Source: Pseudomonadota bacterium
GTDB lineage: Bacteria; Pseudomonadota; Alphaproteobacteria; Rhizobiales; Beijerinckiaceae
Direction: 5' to 3'
DNA length: 44,548 nucleotides
NCBI GenBank assembly: GCA_023450615.1
Contig: JAEXGT010000041.1
Coordinates: 1 to 44,548, forward strand
Below the pieces are notes generated by a model. That model was not told the DNA's origin, ran no database searches, and saw nothing but the letters and a program-made list of their open reading frames with translations. Shown here piece after piece: positions 27,635 to 37,119 of this stretch (positions are counted from its first letter, which is position 1; the number at the start of each line of letters is the position of its first letter). Made by a program: the position numbers and the translations under genes.

Positions 27635-29089
27635 TCAGGCCACCTGCCGCTCGGCAAGATCGAGCCCCCAGGCGAGCAGGCTCTCCGCACGTTCGGGGGT
27701 TCCCGCCTCCACATAGACACGCAGCTCCGGGGCATTGCCCGAGGCGCGGAAATGAACGACTTCGCTGTTCTTGGCAGTGATGCGCAAACCGTCACGCGCA
27801 TCGAAGCCTTCAGCCCCGCCCAGATCACTGAAAAGGCTATCGAGATAAGCCTTGTCCTCCTGCAGCCTCAGCATGAAGGCGCTGCTCTTCGTCCCTGGGA
27901 TATTCTGGAGCCGGTTGCTGGCCGCAGCCTTGAAGGCAAAGTCCGCGCCCACCTCCGACAAGGGCTTTTTCCGCTCCATCACGGATCCAAGCGCACAGAG
28001 GATCGGCAACATGGCATCGCGTGTCGGAAGGGCTGCAAGCCTGCGCCCGTTACGCTCGATGTCGGAACCGAGAAGAACGCCCCCGTTCGCCTCGAAACCT
28101 ACGACCGCGCGAGCCCCCGAGCGAGCGGCTTCATCCATACCCTCGATCACGTAAGGCGAGCCGACTCTGGTGCGGACGACATTCGCGAAAGCGCCGGAGG
28201 CCTCCAGCGCCGAGTTGGATGTGACGGGCGTCACGATGGCGTCCGCACCGAGATATTTCGCGGTGACCGCACCGGCGAGATCGCCACGCAGAAAGTCGCC
28301 TGCCGCATCGGAAATCAGCGGACGATCCGCATCACCATCCGTGGACACGATGGCATCGAGCCTCTGCTCACCGGCCCATTGCTTGGCGAGAACCTCATCC
28401 TCTTTGCGCAGCGCTTCCGTATCGACGGGGATGAAGCTCGTTGCGCGGCCGAGCGGCACGGCGCGCGCGCCGAGCATCTCGAGCATCTTCACGATCACGT
28501 CGCGCGCGACGGACGAATGCTGATAAACGCCGATCGTCAGGCCCGAGAGAGAGCCTGCCCCGAAGAAATCCAGATAGCGTTGATAATAGGCCGCGATGAG
28601 ATCGGATTCGGGCTTGGCAGCCTGAAGATCGCGCGCGCTTGCGGGCACGGCTGTGATGTTCAGCTTCTCATGCCAGCCGAGAATGGCGGATTCGTCCTTC
28701 TTGTCGATTTCACCTTGAGCCCGGTAGAATTTCAGGCCGTTGCGATCCTCCGGAATGTGGCTTCCCGTCACCATGATCGCTGGCAGGCCGAAGCGCATGC
28801 CGTGATAGGCCAGCGCCGGCGTGGGAAGCGCGCCGCAATCGAGCGGAACGAGACCAGACTCCTTCAAGGCCGCGCAGCAGAGCTGTGCGATGCTGGGGCT
28901 GCTCTCGCGCAGATCGCGGCCGACGAGCACGACGTTCTTCGATGCGGCGGCGGAGCCGTCCTCCTTCAGCATCTCGGCGAAGGCACGCGTATAAGCAAAG
29001 GCCGGCACGCCGTTGAGTTCCACCACAAGGCCGCGCAATCCGCTGGTGCCGAACTTCAAAGAGGATGCCGTTCCAGGAACCGTGTTCAT
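27635..29089 (-). CDS. manB: Phosphomannomutase / phosphoglucomutase family protein
   Basis: 484 aa, alpha-D-phosphohexomutase superfamily. The N-terminus has KFGTSGLRG. The phosphoserine loop reads VTGSHIPEDRNGLKFY (the serine in GSHIP), the variant seen in bacterial phosphomannomutases of sugar clusters. The Mg2+ loop is STDGDADRP, the substrate loop GFEANGGVLLGSD, and the C-terminal phosphate-binding region RASGNAPELRVYVEAG. It converts mannose-6-P to mannose-1-P, the ManC substrate. Start chosen at ATG 29089 (MNTVPGTASSLKFG) because AGGCAAAGA precedes it; upstream codons to 29209 show no family similarity. The gene symbol is by analogy; glucose-phosphate activity is possible. Confidence 0.93.
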   Translation of the reverse strand: MNTVPGTASSLKFGTSGLRGLVVELNGVPAFAYTRAFAEMLKEDGSAAASKNVVLVGRDLRESSPSIAQLCCAALKESGLVPLDCGALPTPALAYHGMRFGLPAIMVTGSHIPEDRNGLKFYRAQGEIDKKDESAILGWHEKLNITAVPASARDLQAAKPESDLIAAYYQRYLDFFGAGSLSGLTIGVYQHSSVARDVIVKMLEMLGARAVPLGRATSFIPVDTEALRKEDEVLAKQWAGEQRLDAIVSTDGDADRPLISDAAGDFLRGDLAGAVTAKYLGADAIVTPVTSNSALEASGAFANVVRTRVGSPYVIEGMDEAARSGARAVVGFEANGGVLLGSDIERNGRRLAALPTRDAMLPILCALGSVMERKKPLSEVGADFAFKAAASNRLQNIPGTKSSAFMLRLQEDKAYLDSLFSDLGGAEGFDARDGLRITAKNSEVVHFRASGNAPELRVYVEAGTPERAESLLAWGLDLAERQVA

Positions 29090-29236
29090 TTCTTTGCCTG
29101 TATTTCCGTATTGTTCGGGCGTTGGACGCCTATGCGTCAGGTTGGCAGGATAGTCGAGAGAGGGGTGAGGCAAGTCAATACACCAACAGAGTTCATCTGC
29201 CTCCCTCACAAGAAAGGCGAGCGTCCCCTGACGGCT

Positions 29237-30112
29237 CTAGTGCTGCCCTTGGGCAATGGACAGGAGATACTGCCCATAGCTGCTCTTTGCGAGGCTTCGC
29301 CCAAGGTCCATGAGGTGTTCGCGGCTGATCCAGCCGAGGTTGAAGGCGATCTCCTCGGGACACGCAATGCGAAAGCCTTGGCGCTGCTCCAGCGCCCGCA
29401 CATAGCTCGCCGCTTCAAGCAGGGCATCCGGCGTGCCGGTATCAAGCCATGCAAAGCCACGCCCCATTTTTTCCACATGGAGTCGACCCATCTCGAGATA
29501 GACGCGATTCACGTCGGTGATCTCCAGTTCTCCCCTCGCCGAGGGTTTGAGGCGGGATGCAATCTCCACTACCTGGGCATCGTAGAAATAAAGACCGGTG
29601 ACGGCCCAGCTCGATTGCGGGTTGGAGGGCTTCTCCACGATGGAGACCGCCCTTCCCTCCCTGTCGAAATCCACTACGCCGTAACGCCCGGGATCGCTTA
29701 CATGATAGGCGAAGATGGTTGCCCCTTCGGAGCGGCTTGAGGCCGAACGCATCAATTCAGGCAGGCCGTGGCCATAAAAGACGTTGTCTCCCAGGATCAG
29801 GCATGAGGCCTCGCCGTTTACGAACTCGGCGCCGATCACATAGGCCTGCGCGAGTCCCTCAGGCTTGGGCTGCTCCGCATAGGACAGGCTGATGCCCCAT
29901 TGCTCACCTGTGCCCAGAAGCTGCCGGAAACGCGGCATGTCTTCCGGAGTCGAGATGATGAGAATCTCCTTCACACCTGCCAGCATGAGCGTGGTGAGCG
30001 GGTAATAGATCATCGGCTTGTCGTAGATCGGCAGAAGCTGCTTCGAGGTCACGAAGGTCATCGGATGCAGCCTCGTCCCGCTTCCGCCTGCCAGAATGAT
30101 GCCTTTCAACAC
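29237..30112 (-). CDS. rfbA: Glucose-1-phosphate thymidylyltransferase
   Basis: 291 aa, normal length. GIILAGGSGTRLHPMT is at residues 4-19, with VTSKQLLPIYDKPMIYYPL following. ISTPEDMPRF, ILGDNVFYGHG and TGLYFYD all match the RmlA family. It makes dTDP-glucose from glucose-1-P and dTTP. The start codon is GTG (30110-30112), preceded by AAAGGA at 5 nt; a TTG follows directly. It lies 35 bp downstream of rfbC in the order rfbB-rfbC-rfbA, so a single operon is likely. Confidence 0.97.
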   Translation of the reverse strand: MLKGIILAGGSGTRLHPMTFVTSKQLLPIYDKPMIYYPLTTLMLAGVKEILIISTPEDMPRFRQLLGTGEQWGISLSYAEQPKPEGLAQAYVIGAEFVNGEASCLILGDNVFYGHGLPELMRSASSRSEGATIFAYHVSDPGRYGVVDFDREGRAVSIVEKPSNPQSSWAVTGLYFYDAQVVEIASRLKPSARGELEITDVNRVYLEMGRLHVEKMGRGFAWLDTGTPDALLEAASYVRALEQRQGFRIACPEEIAFNLGWISREHLMDLGRSLAKSSYGQYLLSIAQGQH

Positions 30113-30147
30113 GTGTTCCTTTCACTCGGACGGGAGCAGCCCCGCGC

Positions 30148-30705
30148 TCAATCGAAATATGAAGGCAGCTCCGAGAGCCGCGGCTGCTTGCGATCCTTAT
30201 CCGACAGAATCGCCTCTTGCCTGGAAACGGGCCATTCGATGCCGAGCGCCGGATCGTCGAAGGCAAGCCCTTTGTCCTGCTCCGCCGAGTAATGGGCAGT
30301 CACCTTGTAGAGAACTTCCGTATCAGGCTCGAGCGTGCAGAAGCCATGGGCGAAACCCACCGGCACGAGGAGCTGACACCCGTTTGCAGCCGAGAGCTCC
30401 ACAGCGACATGCTGTCCGTATGTGGGCGAAGAGCGGCGCAGATCCACCGCAACGTCGAGAATGCGCCCACGCACTACGCGCACGAGCTTTGCCTGCGCGA
30501 AGGGAGAAGCCTGAAAATGTAGGCCGCGGATGATGCCTGCATTCCTGGACAGAGAATGATTGTCCTGAACGAAATCCAGCTTCAGCCCGGCTTCTTCGAA
30601 GCGCCTGCGGTTGTAGACCTCGGAGAAGAAACCGCGCCCGTCGTCGAAACGCTTCGGCGTCAGGATCTTCACGTCCGGAATGGCGGTTGTCTCGATCTCC
30701 AGCAT
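30148..30705 (-). CDS. rfbC: dTDP-4-dehydrorhamnose 3,5-epimerase
   Basis: 185 aa, normal length. KILTPKRFDDGRGFFSEVYN is near the N-terminus. QDNHSLSRNAGIIRGLHFQ contains the catalytic His region. VRVVRGRILDVAVDLRRSSPTYG and GFAHGFCTLEPDTEVLYKVT complete the RmlC cupin signature. It converts dTDP-4-keto-6-deoxyglucose to dTDP-4-keto-L-rhamnose. Start ATG 30705, with GGGAG 7 nt upstream; the longer open frame to 31026 is an out-of-frame reading of rfbB. 17 bp separate it from the rfbB stop. Confidence 0.96.
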   Translation of the reverse strand: MLEIETTAIPDVKILTPKRFDDGRGFFSEVYNRRRFEEAGLKLDFVQDNHSLSRNAGIIRGLHFQASPFAQAKLVRVVRGRILDVAVDLRRSSPTYGQHVAVELSAANGCQLLVPVGFAHGFCTLEPDTEVLYKVTAHYSAEQDKGLAFDDPALGIEWPVSRQEAILSDKDRKQPRLSELPSYFD

Positions 30706-30722
30706 GGCAATCTCCCAAGAGC

Positions 30723-31814
30723 TCAGGCGATGACGCCGAGCCGCTCGCCCCGATAGATGCCTGAACGCACCCGCTCCCACCAGGGGCGATTCTCGAGGTA
30801 CCATGCCACCGTCTTGCGCAAGCCGCTCTCGAAGGTCTCCGCCGGGCTCCAACCGAGGTCGCGCTTGATCTTCGACGCGTCGATGGCGTAGCGCCAATCG
30901 TGCCCCGGCCGGTCGGCCACATAGGTGATGAGCCGTTCGCGCGGGCCGATGGCAGCATCGGGCGCGAGCTCGTCGACGAGCGCGCAGATGGCCCTCACTA
31001 CATCGATGTTCCGGCGCTCGTTCCAACCGCCGATATTGTAGCTCTCCCCAACCTCACCCTTCTCGGCCGCCAGGATCAGCGCCTCCGCATGATCATCCAC
31101 ATAGAGCCAGTCGCGCACGTTCTCCCCTCTGCCGTAGACCGGCAGCGGCTTGCCCTCCAGGGCATTGAGGATCATCAGCGGAATCAGCTTCTCGGGAAAA
31201 TGGTAAGGCCCGTAATTGTTGGAGCAATTCGTGACGATGACGGGCAGGCCATAGGTATGGTGCCAGGCCCGGACAAAATGATCCGATGCCGCCTTCGATG
31301 CCGAATAAGGCGAGGTCGGTTGATACGGATAACTTTCGTGGAAGAACCCCTCTTCCCCCAGCGCCCCAAAGACCTCATCGGTGGAGATGTGGTGAAAGCG
31401 GAAGTTGTCGCGCTGCTCTCCACTCAACTCCCGCCAGTAACGCAGGCTCTCCTGCAGCAGGGCGAAGGTGCCGACGACATTGGTCTGCACGAATGCCCCC
31501 GGCCCGTCGATGGAGCGATCCACATGGCTCTCGGCGGCCAAGTGCATGATCACATCCGGCGCGAAGCGCGCAATGATCTCCCGCATCCGGCCCGCATCCG
31601 CGACATCGGCCCGTTCGAAGGCATAACGTGGGTCGCCGGCGATGGGAGCCAGGGAATCGAGATTGCCCGCATAGGTCAGCTTGTCCACCACCAGAACCTG
31701 ATGGGGCGTCCGGCCGATGAGATGACGGGCGACCGCCGAGCCGATAAACCCGGCTCCTCCGGTGACAAGGAAGCGTTTGGCGGGGGAAGTTTCGGGCCGA
31801 GGCAATCCAGACAT
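30723..31814 (-). CDS. rfbB: dTDP-glucose 4,6-dehydratase
   Basis: 363 aa. LVTGGAGFIGSAVARHLIG provides the NAD-binding GxxGxxG. HLAAESHVDRSIDGP, ISTDEVFG (the family's catalytic TDE) and YSASKAASDHFVRAW (YxxxK) are all present, then NCSNNYGPYHFPEKLIPLMI. It converts dTDP-glucose to dTDP-4-keto-6-deoxyglucose. Start taken at ATG 31814; a TTG at 31826 is an alternative. It is the first gene of the rfbBCA unit, with its promoter in the 200 bp up to the tRNA-Gln gene. No rfbD (4-keto reductase) follows anywhere in the window. Confidence 0.97.
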   Translation of the reverse strand: MSGLPRPETSPAKRFLVTGGAGFIGSAVARHLIGRTPHQVLVVDKLTYAGNLDSLAPIAGDPRYAFERADVADAGRMREIIARFAPDVIMHLAAESHVDRSIDGPGAFVQTNVVGTFALLQESLRYWRELSGEQRDNFRFHHISTDEVFGALGEEGFFHESYPYQPTSPYSASKAASDHFVRAWHHTYGLPVIVTNCSNNYGPYHFPEKLIPLMILNALEGKPLPVYGRGENVRDWLYVDDHAEALILAAEKGEVGESYNIGGWNERRNIDVVRAICALVDELAPDAAIGPRERLITYVADRPGHDWRYAIDASKIKRDLGWSPAETFESGLRKTVAWYLENRPWWERVRSGIYRGERLGVIA

Positions 31815-32022
31815 GAGCAATTTCAAAATCTCGGCAGGCGCGTGCCGATAGGTTTGAGCAACAAGCAGAAGTCCTGCCTTAGCCCTAAGCTATAATGTAT
31901 CCGGAAAAAGATTGCACCATTCCTTCATTGCCCATTGGAACGGTGGCATTCAGAAAGGTCGGCTAAGCCCAGCTCCACTTAAAGGAACAGCCTGGAGGCT
32001 CAATGATCAATTTTGGAAGTGA

Positions 32023-32097
<75 letters not shown>

Positions 32098-32254
32098 ATG
32101 CTGGGCGTGTACATAATTGGCCGAACCGTCCCTGGCAACCCGATTTTACAAGCGGAGCCGTTTGAAAAGATATCTGCCAGGAGGCGCAAATCTCCTCTTG
32201 CGGCTTAGGCAACCCACCGCTATAAGACCGGCCTTCCCGATGGAATATCGGTGT

Positions 32255-32331
32255 CGGAGTGTAGCGCAGTCTGGTAGCGCACCTCGTTCGGGACGAGGGG
32301 GTCGTAGGTTCGAATCCTATCACTCCGACCA
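32255..32331 (+). tRNA. tRNA-Pro (anticodon CGG)
   Basis: The acceptor is CGGAGTG/CACTCCG. The anticodon stem CCTCG/CGAGG encloses loop TTCGGGA (anticodon CGG). The T-arm is GGTTCGAATCC, with encoded CCA at 32329-32331. It marks the left edge of the AT-richer sugar cluster. Confidence 0.97.
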
Positions 32332-33002
32332 TTTATTCAGCCGATATTTCCACCCATCAAAAGTAAAAACGCTTAGACACACCCCCTCCCTTAGAGAACC
32401 GGAAGAGGAGGTGATAGGTGCTGGCCAGAAATGCACCCAAGACATCCAGGCAATCATCGACGCCTAGCAATGCCTGACTTCATGGAAGAGCCTTGAAACT
32501 CCTCCCATCACCCATCTGATAGGCTTGTCGCCGCTAGCCTCCTAAAGATTCTGTCGAGTGCGAAGGAAGAGACTTACTTATCGCCCCCTGCCAGAACGCG
32601 GCTCAAATTCATGCTTGAAGGACGATGCGCAAAGCTCCTAGCGAGTCATCCATTGCTCCTGATTTGTATTGTCGCCCCTTCAATACTTGGACAGGAACAA
32701 CGCCAACTTACAGGGTTCGGCGAAAACCAAGCAATTACTAGGGCACGGAAAACCTATGATCTGTCCATGCAACAGTTCCCTGCCTCCGGAGACAATCAGC
32801 ACTCCTAGAATGCAGGCTAGGCGTCATAGGCCACCACGCCGCATTGCTTTTGTTGTGGTTCGGAATGCTCTAGAACAGAAGGCTGCAAACAGATATTGTT
32901 ACAAACTCAATCTTGCAGCATTCAGCTTGAGCATGAAAGAGTTTATAGGGGTGGTTCAGGCCATCTGCCGCCACCGCGCACTTTTGAGGAACGTTCTAAA
33001 AA
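32332..33002. other. Gene-free stretch after tRNA-Pro, 671 bp
   Basis: Short open frames here (for example 32611-32808 and 32669-33010) show no domain, no ribosome site and no recognisable family. Base composition is lower in GC than the left part of the window. The stretch may contain decayed mobile-element or gene remnants, but I can identify none. Confidence 0.4.
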
Positions 33003-34340
33003 ATGCATAAAATACATCGTGAAGGTGTGGATGTTGACCTCGCCTTCGTAGTTGCATCAAAGCACCTCAAAAATGCGAATGCCCGAGTAGAGGCATCTCA
33101 TAAAGATGGCTCCACGATTCCCAACGATGCGCCTATCTCCGCAGAAGTCAGCACCGATCCAGCGACCAGGCCTTCTGCGAAAAGAATTGTAAAAAAAGCC
33201 GCCCGGCCACTCGCTCGTGCTGTTTATCGCGCAGCGAAACCAATTATTCGCCCTATTTTATTTAGGCTAAGAGCGTATTTTACGGACGGCCTTCGCCAAG
33301 AAATCGTACATGAAATTAAAGCCTCATCATCAGCTACCACAAAAGAACTAAAAGTAACTATTGATGCCTTGCGGCGTGAACTATTAGAGGCGCTGAAGAG
33401 GGAGAGCCAAATTGCGTCCGCGACAGGCGTTCAGGAGGCCCAAGCAACCAGAGAGGCACTAAGGCAGGAGACGGAGAGACTTCTTGCACATGTGGAGCGC
33501 TTGGATCGAATAGAGGATTATAGTTACGCGACGGCAAGAAGAATTGCGGTTAATTGCGCACCTGGGGAAATATTAATCCGGACCGCGGTAGGCTTTGCCA
33601 TTTGCTCGGCGACAGATCATGCCTTGATCGCAACTCTACTGGAAAGTGGAGAACTGGAGCCCGGCACAAGATTGCTTATCCAGAAGCTGCTTAATCCCGG
33701 CGACACCTATGTAGATGTTGGTGCCAATATAGGCATGCATGTTCTGGCTGCGGCCAGGACTATGCAGGGCCAGGGGAAAATCTTTGCGTTTGAACCGTTT
33801 GAGCCGACCCAGCGTATGCTTGAGAAGACGGTGTGGATGAATGGGTTTTCAGACATCACCGAGATCCATCAGGCTGCAGCTTTTAATGTCGAGGGCACTC
33901 AACGCCTTTATCTCGGCGCCACGAGCGGCCACCATTCGCTTTATGAATTGGAGAATTCTGCACCCTCTCCCCTGTCATCGGTAGAAGTTCCCCTCGTTCG
34001 GCTGGACAGCATTATCCCCTCCGATCAGAAAGTTGATCTCCTGAAGATCGATGCAGAAGGAGCTGAATTGGAGGTCTTGGAAGGTGGATCGTCACTCATT
34101 GCAAACAATGAGGACATTACACTCATCATGGAGTTTGGAACTTCACACCTCGACCGCACAAATCATCAACTAGATCAATGGCTTGCAACCTTCGATAGGC
34201 TCGGATTGACTTACCGAGTAATCAACCCTTATTCCGGAACACTTGAAATGTGGTCACGCGAGCAATTGGAGGGGGTTGAATCAGTCAATCTTTTCCTTGC
34301 ACGCGAAGGCTCTAAGGCATGGGGTCGATTGGGCACATGA
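33003..34340 (+). CDS. FkbM-family methyltransferase with N-terminal coiled-coil extension
   Basis: 445 aa. Residues 60-100 are basic and amphipathic (KKAARPLARAVYRAAKPIIR). Residues about 100-180 are Glu/Lys/Arg/Ala-rich with heptad-like spacing, so a coiled coil or membrane-associated helix is likely. The C-terminal half is a class I SAM methyltransferase: DVGANIGMHVLAAAR (motif I, about residue 238), FAFEPFEPT (motif II), and LLKIDAEGAELEVLEGG, the FkbM hallmark. It probably O-methylates a sugar of the surface polysaccharide. No clear ribosome site precedes ATG 33003, so the start is uncertain. Its stop overlaps the next start (ATGA), so they are coupled. The neighbours are perosamine-type genes. 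Confidence 0.9.
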   Translation: MHKIHREGVDVDLAFVVASKHLKNANARVEASHKDGSTIPNDAPISAEVSTDPATRPSAKRIVKKAARPLARAVYRAAKPIIRPILFRLRAYFTDGLRQEIVHEIKASSSATTKELKVTIDALRRELLEALKRESQIASATGVQEAQATREALRQETERLLAHVERLDRIEDYSYATARRIAVNCAPGEILIRTAVGFAICSATDHALIATLLESGELEPGTRLLIQKLLNPGDTYVDVGANIGMHVLAAARTMQGQGKIFAFEPFEPTQRMLEKTVWMNGFSDITEIHQAAAFNVEGTQRLYLGATSGHHSLYELENSAPSPLSSVEVPLVRLDSIIPSDQKVDLLKIDAEGAELEVLEGGSSLIANNEDITLIMEFGTSHLDRTNHQLDQWLATFDRLGLTYRVINPYSGTLEMWSREQLEGVESVNLFLAREGSKAWGRLGT

Positions 34341-34966
34341 ATTCCGAAGTCATAGTCATCGGCGCAGGGGGCCATGCAAAGGTTTGCATTGAGCTACTCC
34401 ATGCAATGGGCGAGAAAGTCGCGTTCTGCGTGGGTAATGGCTCAGATAGCCCTGACCTATGCTTAGGCATTCCGGTTTTAAAGGGCGACGATAATCTCAC
34501 TCACTTACGCAAGCAGGGGCATTTCCGCGCCTTCGTCGCCGTAGGATCTAACAGCCTTCGAGCGCGACTGGGCACAATTGCGGCCGATCACGGGTATCAA
34601 CTGGTGAATGCCGTCAGCCCTCATGCTATTATATCACCATCTGCCAAATTGGGGATCGGCATTGCGGTGATGGCAGGCGCTGTCATCAATGCAGATGTTT
34701 CGATTGGAGATTTTTCCATCATCAACACAGGCGCGACGATCGATCACGATTGCCGCATCGGCAAGGCGGTTCACATTGCACCGCAATGCGCGTTGGCAGG
34801 AAACGTAATCGTGGGTGACTACAGTTTCCTTGGTATCGGCACCAAGGTCATTCCAGAGACACAGATCGGGCAGCAAGTAATTACTGGCGCCGGCGCTGTG
34901 GTCGTTTCCCACATCGAATCTGGATCAAAAGCAGTCGGAGTGCCTGCTAAGGCTACTCGCGAATAA
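34337..34966 (+). CDS. Sugar O/N-acetyltransferase, PglD/NeuD/PerB type
   Basis: 209 aa. The N-terminal nucleotide-sugar-binding Rossmann part has VIVIGAGGHAKVCIELLHAM. The C-terminal left-handed beta-helix shows hexapeptide repeats: SPSAKLGIGIAVMAGAVINA, then GATIDHDCRIGKAVHIAPQC with likely catalytic His137. It probably N-acetylates the 4-amino sugar made by the aminotransferase 15 bp downstream, giving GDP-N-acetylperosamine if the donor is as inferred. Start ATG 34337 overlaps the FkbM stop. An upstream in-frame start at 34319 is less likely. Confidence 0.88.
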   Translation: MNSEVIVIGAGGHAKVCIELLHAMGEKVAFCVGNGSDSPDLCLGIPVLKGDDNLTHLRKQGHFRAFVAVGSNSLRARLGTIAADHGYQLVNAVSPHAIISPSAKLGIGIAVMAGAVINADVSIGDFSIINTGATIDHDCRIGKAVHIAPQCALAGNVIVGDYSFLGIGTKVIPETQIGQQVITGAGAVVVSHIESGSKAVGVPAKATRE

Positions 34967-34981
34967 TCTCAGGGGGAAAAT

Positions 34982-36088
34982 ATGGACAGGATCTCCGTTG
35001 CTCAGCCCCAAATGGCTGGTAATGAAAAAAAGTACGTCCTCGATTGTTTGGACACCAATTGGATTTCGTCCGTTGGAAAGTACATTAGAAGCTTTGAAGA
35101 CGAGTTCGCAAAATTCTGCGACGTAAAGCATGCTATCGCTGCCAACAATGGCACGACCGCGCTTCATCTTGCATTGGTCGCTCTCGACCTCAAGCCTGGC
35201 GATGAAGTAATCATTCCGACCGTGACCTATATCGCTACCGCGAATGCAGTGCGCTACTGCGGCGCAACGCCTGTTTTGGTTGATGTATGCGCGGACACGA
35301 TGAACATCGATCCCAGCAGCATCGAATCCAAGATTACACCACGGACCCGAGGCATCATTCCGGTCCATCTGTATGGTCATCCTGCAGATATGACCGCCGT
35401 GAATGAAATTGCCCAGAAGCATGGCTTGTGGGTGGTCGAAGATGCGGCAGAAGCCCATGGAGCTGAAGTGCTTGGAAAGAAAGTGGGCGGCCTCGGAACG
35501 TGCGCCACTTTCAGCTTCTTCGGCAACAAGATCATTACGACCGGCGAGGGAGGAATGATAACGACCAACGACGATGCCCTCGCCGAGAAGTTGCGTTTGT
35601 ATCGCGGCCAAGGCATGGATCCGAACCGTCGCTACTGGTTCCCTGTTGTAGGGTACAACTACCGCATGACGAACATTCAAGCGGCAATCGGCTTGGCTCA
35701 ACTTGAAGGCGTCGAAAAAGCTCTAGCCGACCGGAGAACCCTCGCAGGATGGTACAATGAAGAGTTGGCCGATCTGCAAGACAAACTCGTCCTGCCTACG
35801 CATGCCAACTGGGCCAAGCATGTATTCTGGATGTACACTGTCTTCCTGCGCGAAGGTGATGAGCACAAGCGCGACCGAGTCATGCAGGAAATGGATAAGA
35901 CGGGGATTGAAACCCGTCCGGTCTTCTATCCTATGCATGTGCTCCCGCCGTACAAGGAAGAGACCTCTTACCCCATTGCAGATCTATGGTCTCAACGCGG
36001 TATCAATCTACCCACGCATCAGGGCCTAACGAGAGCTGATGTAAAACGCATCGCCGAGAGTCTTCGCACTATCCTAGCACAATCATGA
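34982..36088 (+). CDS. DegT/DnrJ/EryC1 aminotransferase, GDP-perosamine synthase-like
   Basis: 368 aa. The PLP lysine is K183 in FSFFGNKIITTGEGGM. NNGTTALHLAL near residue 55 and EDAAEAHGAE near 153 are the cofactor-binding segments. RYWFPVVGYNYRMTNIQAAI and GINLPTHQGL match the perosamine synthase (RfbE/PerA) group more closely than other DegT subfamilies, from memory of those sequences. Proposed reaction: GDP-4-keto-6-deoxymannose plus glutamate to GDP-perosamine. Gmd, in the left cluster, supplies the substrate. A strong ribosome site (AGGGGG) precedes ATG 34982. Its stop overlaps the next gene (ATGA). Confidence 0.92.
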   Translation: MDRISVAQPQMAGNEKKYVLDCLDTNWISSVGKYIRSFEDEFAKFCDVKHAIAANNGTTALHLALVALDLKPGDEVIIPTVTYIATANAVRYCGATPVLVDVCADTMNIDPSSIESKITPRTRGIIPVHLYGHPADMTAVNEIAQKHGLWVVEDAAEAHGAEVLGKKVGGLGTCATFSFFGNKIITTGEGGMITTNDDALAEKLRLYRGQGMDPNRRYWFPVVGYNYRMTNIQAAIGLAQLEGVEKALADRRTLAGWYNEELADLQDKLVLPTHANWAKHVFWMYTVFLREGDEHKRDRVMQEMDKTGIETRPVFYPMHVLPPYKEETSYPIADLWSQRGINLPTHQGLTRADVKRIAESLRTILAQS

Positions 36089-37119
36089 AAATCGCATTGT
36101 GCTCTTCATCCGTACCCTTTGTTCGCGGCGGGTACAGGAACATAGTTGATTGGCTTGCGCTTGAGTTGCAGCAAGCGGGCCATCAAGTGGAAAAAGTGTA
36201 CTTGCCTGAAGCAGACGCTGTCGGCTCTCTATTTCAACAAATGATGGCGTATCGTTGGGTTGATTTGGAGGCTGCTGACCGCATCATCTGCTTCCGGCCG
36301 CAAGCGCACATCATTCCGCATCCGCACAAGATCGTTTGGTTCATCCACCACCTCAGGGCTTTCTATGATTTGTGGGAAAGCCCATATCGAGGCGTGCCGG
36401 ATGACGCCAAACATCGAGGCTTCCGCGACGCTCTACACGCTGTCGATAATGCCGGATTGCGGGAAGCTAAGGCGATATTCACGAACTCAAAGGTCGTTTC
36501 GGACCGCTTGACGCGGTATAATGGATTGGGCAGTGAGGTCTTGTACCCTCCCCTCTTTCAACCGGAACGGTTCTATTGCGCAGAGTTTAGCGACGAGATT
36601 GTTTATATCTGCCGAGTAGAACATCACAAGCGCCAGCACTTGCTTGTGGAAGCCATGCGTCATACCCGAACTCCCGTTCGGCTGAGGCTCTCCGGCCTCA
36701 GCGGTGGGGTCGATTATTCAGCAAACCTTCTTCAGCGCACTGCCGAGCTGAACCTTTCCGACCGCGTCATCCTTGAAAATCGATGGATCAGCGAGGAGGA
36801 AAAGGTTGTACAACTCGCAAATTGTTTGGCAGCGGCCTATTTGCCGTTCGACGAGGACTCCTACGGCTATCCTAGCCTTGAAGCAAGCCATGCCTCCAAG
36901 CCTATCCTGACGACGAACGATTCAGGAGGCGTTCTTGAGCTGGTCCAGGATGGGGTCAATGGCTATGTCAGCGAAGCTTCACCCAAAGCCTTAGCCGATG
37001 CGATGGATCGGCTTTATCTGGATCGAGAGAAAACAAAGCAACTGGGGCAGAATGCCCGCGAGATGCTGGGCACGCTGAACATCTCTTGGCCATATGTTTT
37101 ACAGAAGCTACTCGCATGA
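36085..37119 (+). CDS. GT4-family glycosyltransferase (paralog 1 of a tandem pair)
   Basis: 344 aa, start ATG 36085 overlapping the previous stop. The N-terminus has SSSVPFVRGGYRNIVDWLA. The donor domain has VYICRVEHHKRQHLLVEAM and PFDEDSYGYPSLEASHASKP, where the EX7E region reads DSYGYPSLE. TTNDSGGVLEL follows. It closely resembles the next gene in layout and motifs, so a tandem duplication is likely. It probably adds a sugar to the growing chain; the exact donor is unknown. Confidence 0.9.
   Translation: MKIALCSSSVPFVRGGYRNIVDWLALELQQAGHQVEKVYLPEADAVGSLFQQMMAYRWVDLEAADRIICFRPQAHIIPHPHKIVWFIHHLRAFYDLWESPYRGVPDDAKHRGFRDALHAVDNAGLREAKAIFTNSKVVSDRLTRYNGLGSEVLYPPLFQPERFYCAEFSDEIVYICRVEHHKRQHLLVEAMRHTRTPVRLRLSGLSGGVDYSANLLQRTAELNLSDRVILENRWISEEEKVVQLANCLAAAYLPFDEDSYGYPSLEASHASKPILTTNDSGGVLELVQDGVNGYVSEASPKALADAMDRLYLDREKTKQLGQNAREMLGTLNISWPYVLQKLLA

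Noticed and set aside
27752..29740. Plus-strand open frame of 662 codons
   Set aside because: Spans the antisense of both manB and rfbA, so it cannot be a real single gene.
31885..31905. TATAAT word on the plus strand upstream of the tRNAs
   Set aside because: No acceptable -35 element at 16-18 bp, so no promoter is called.
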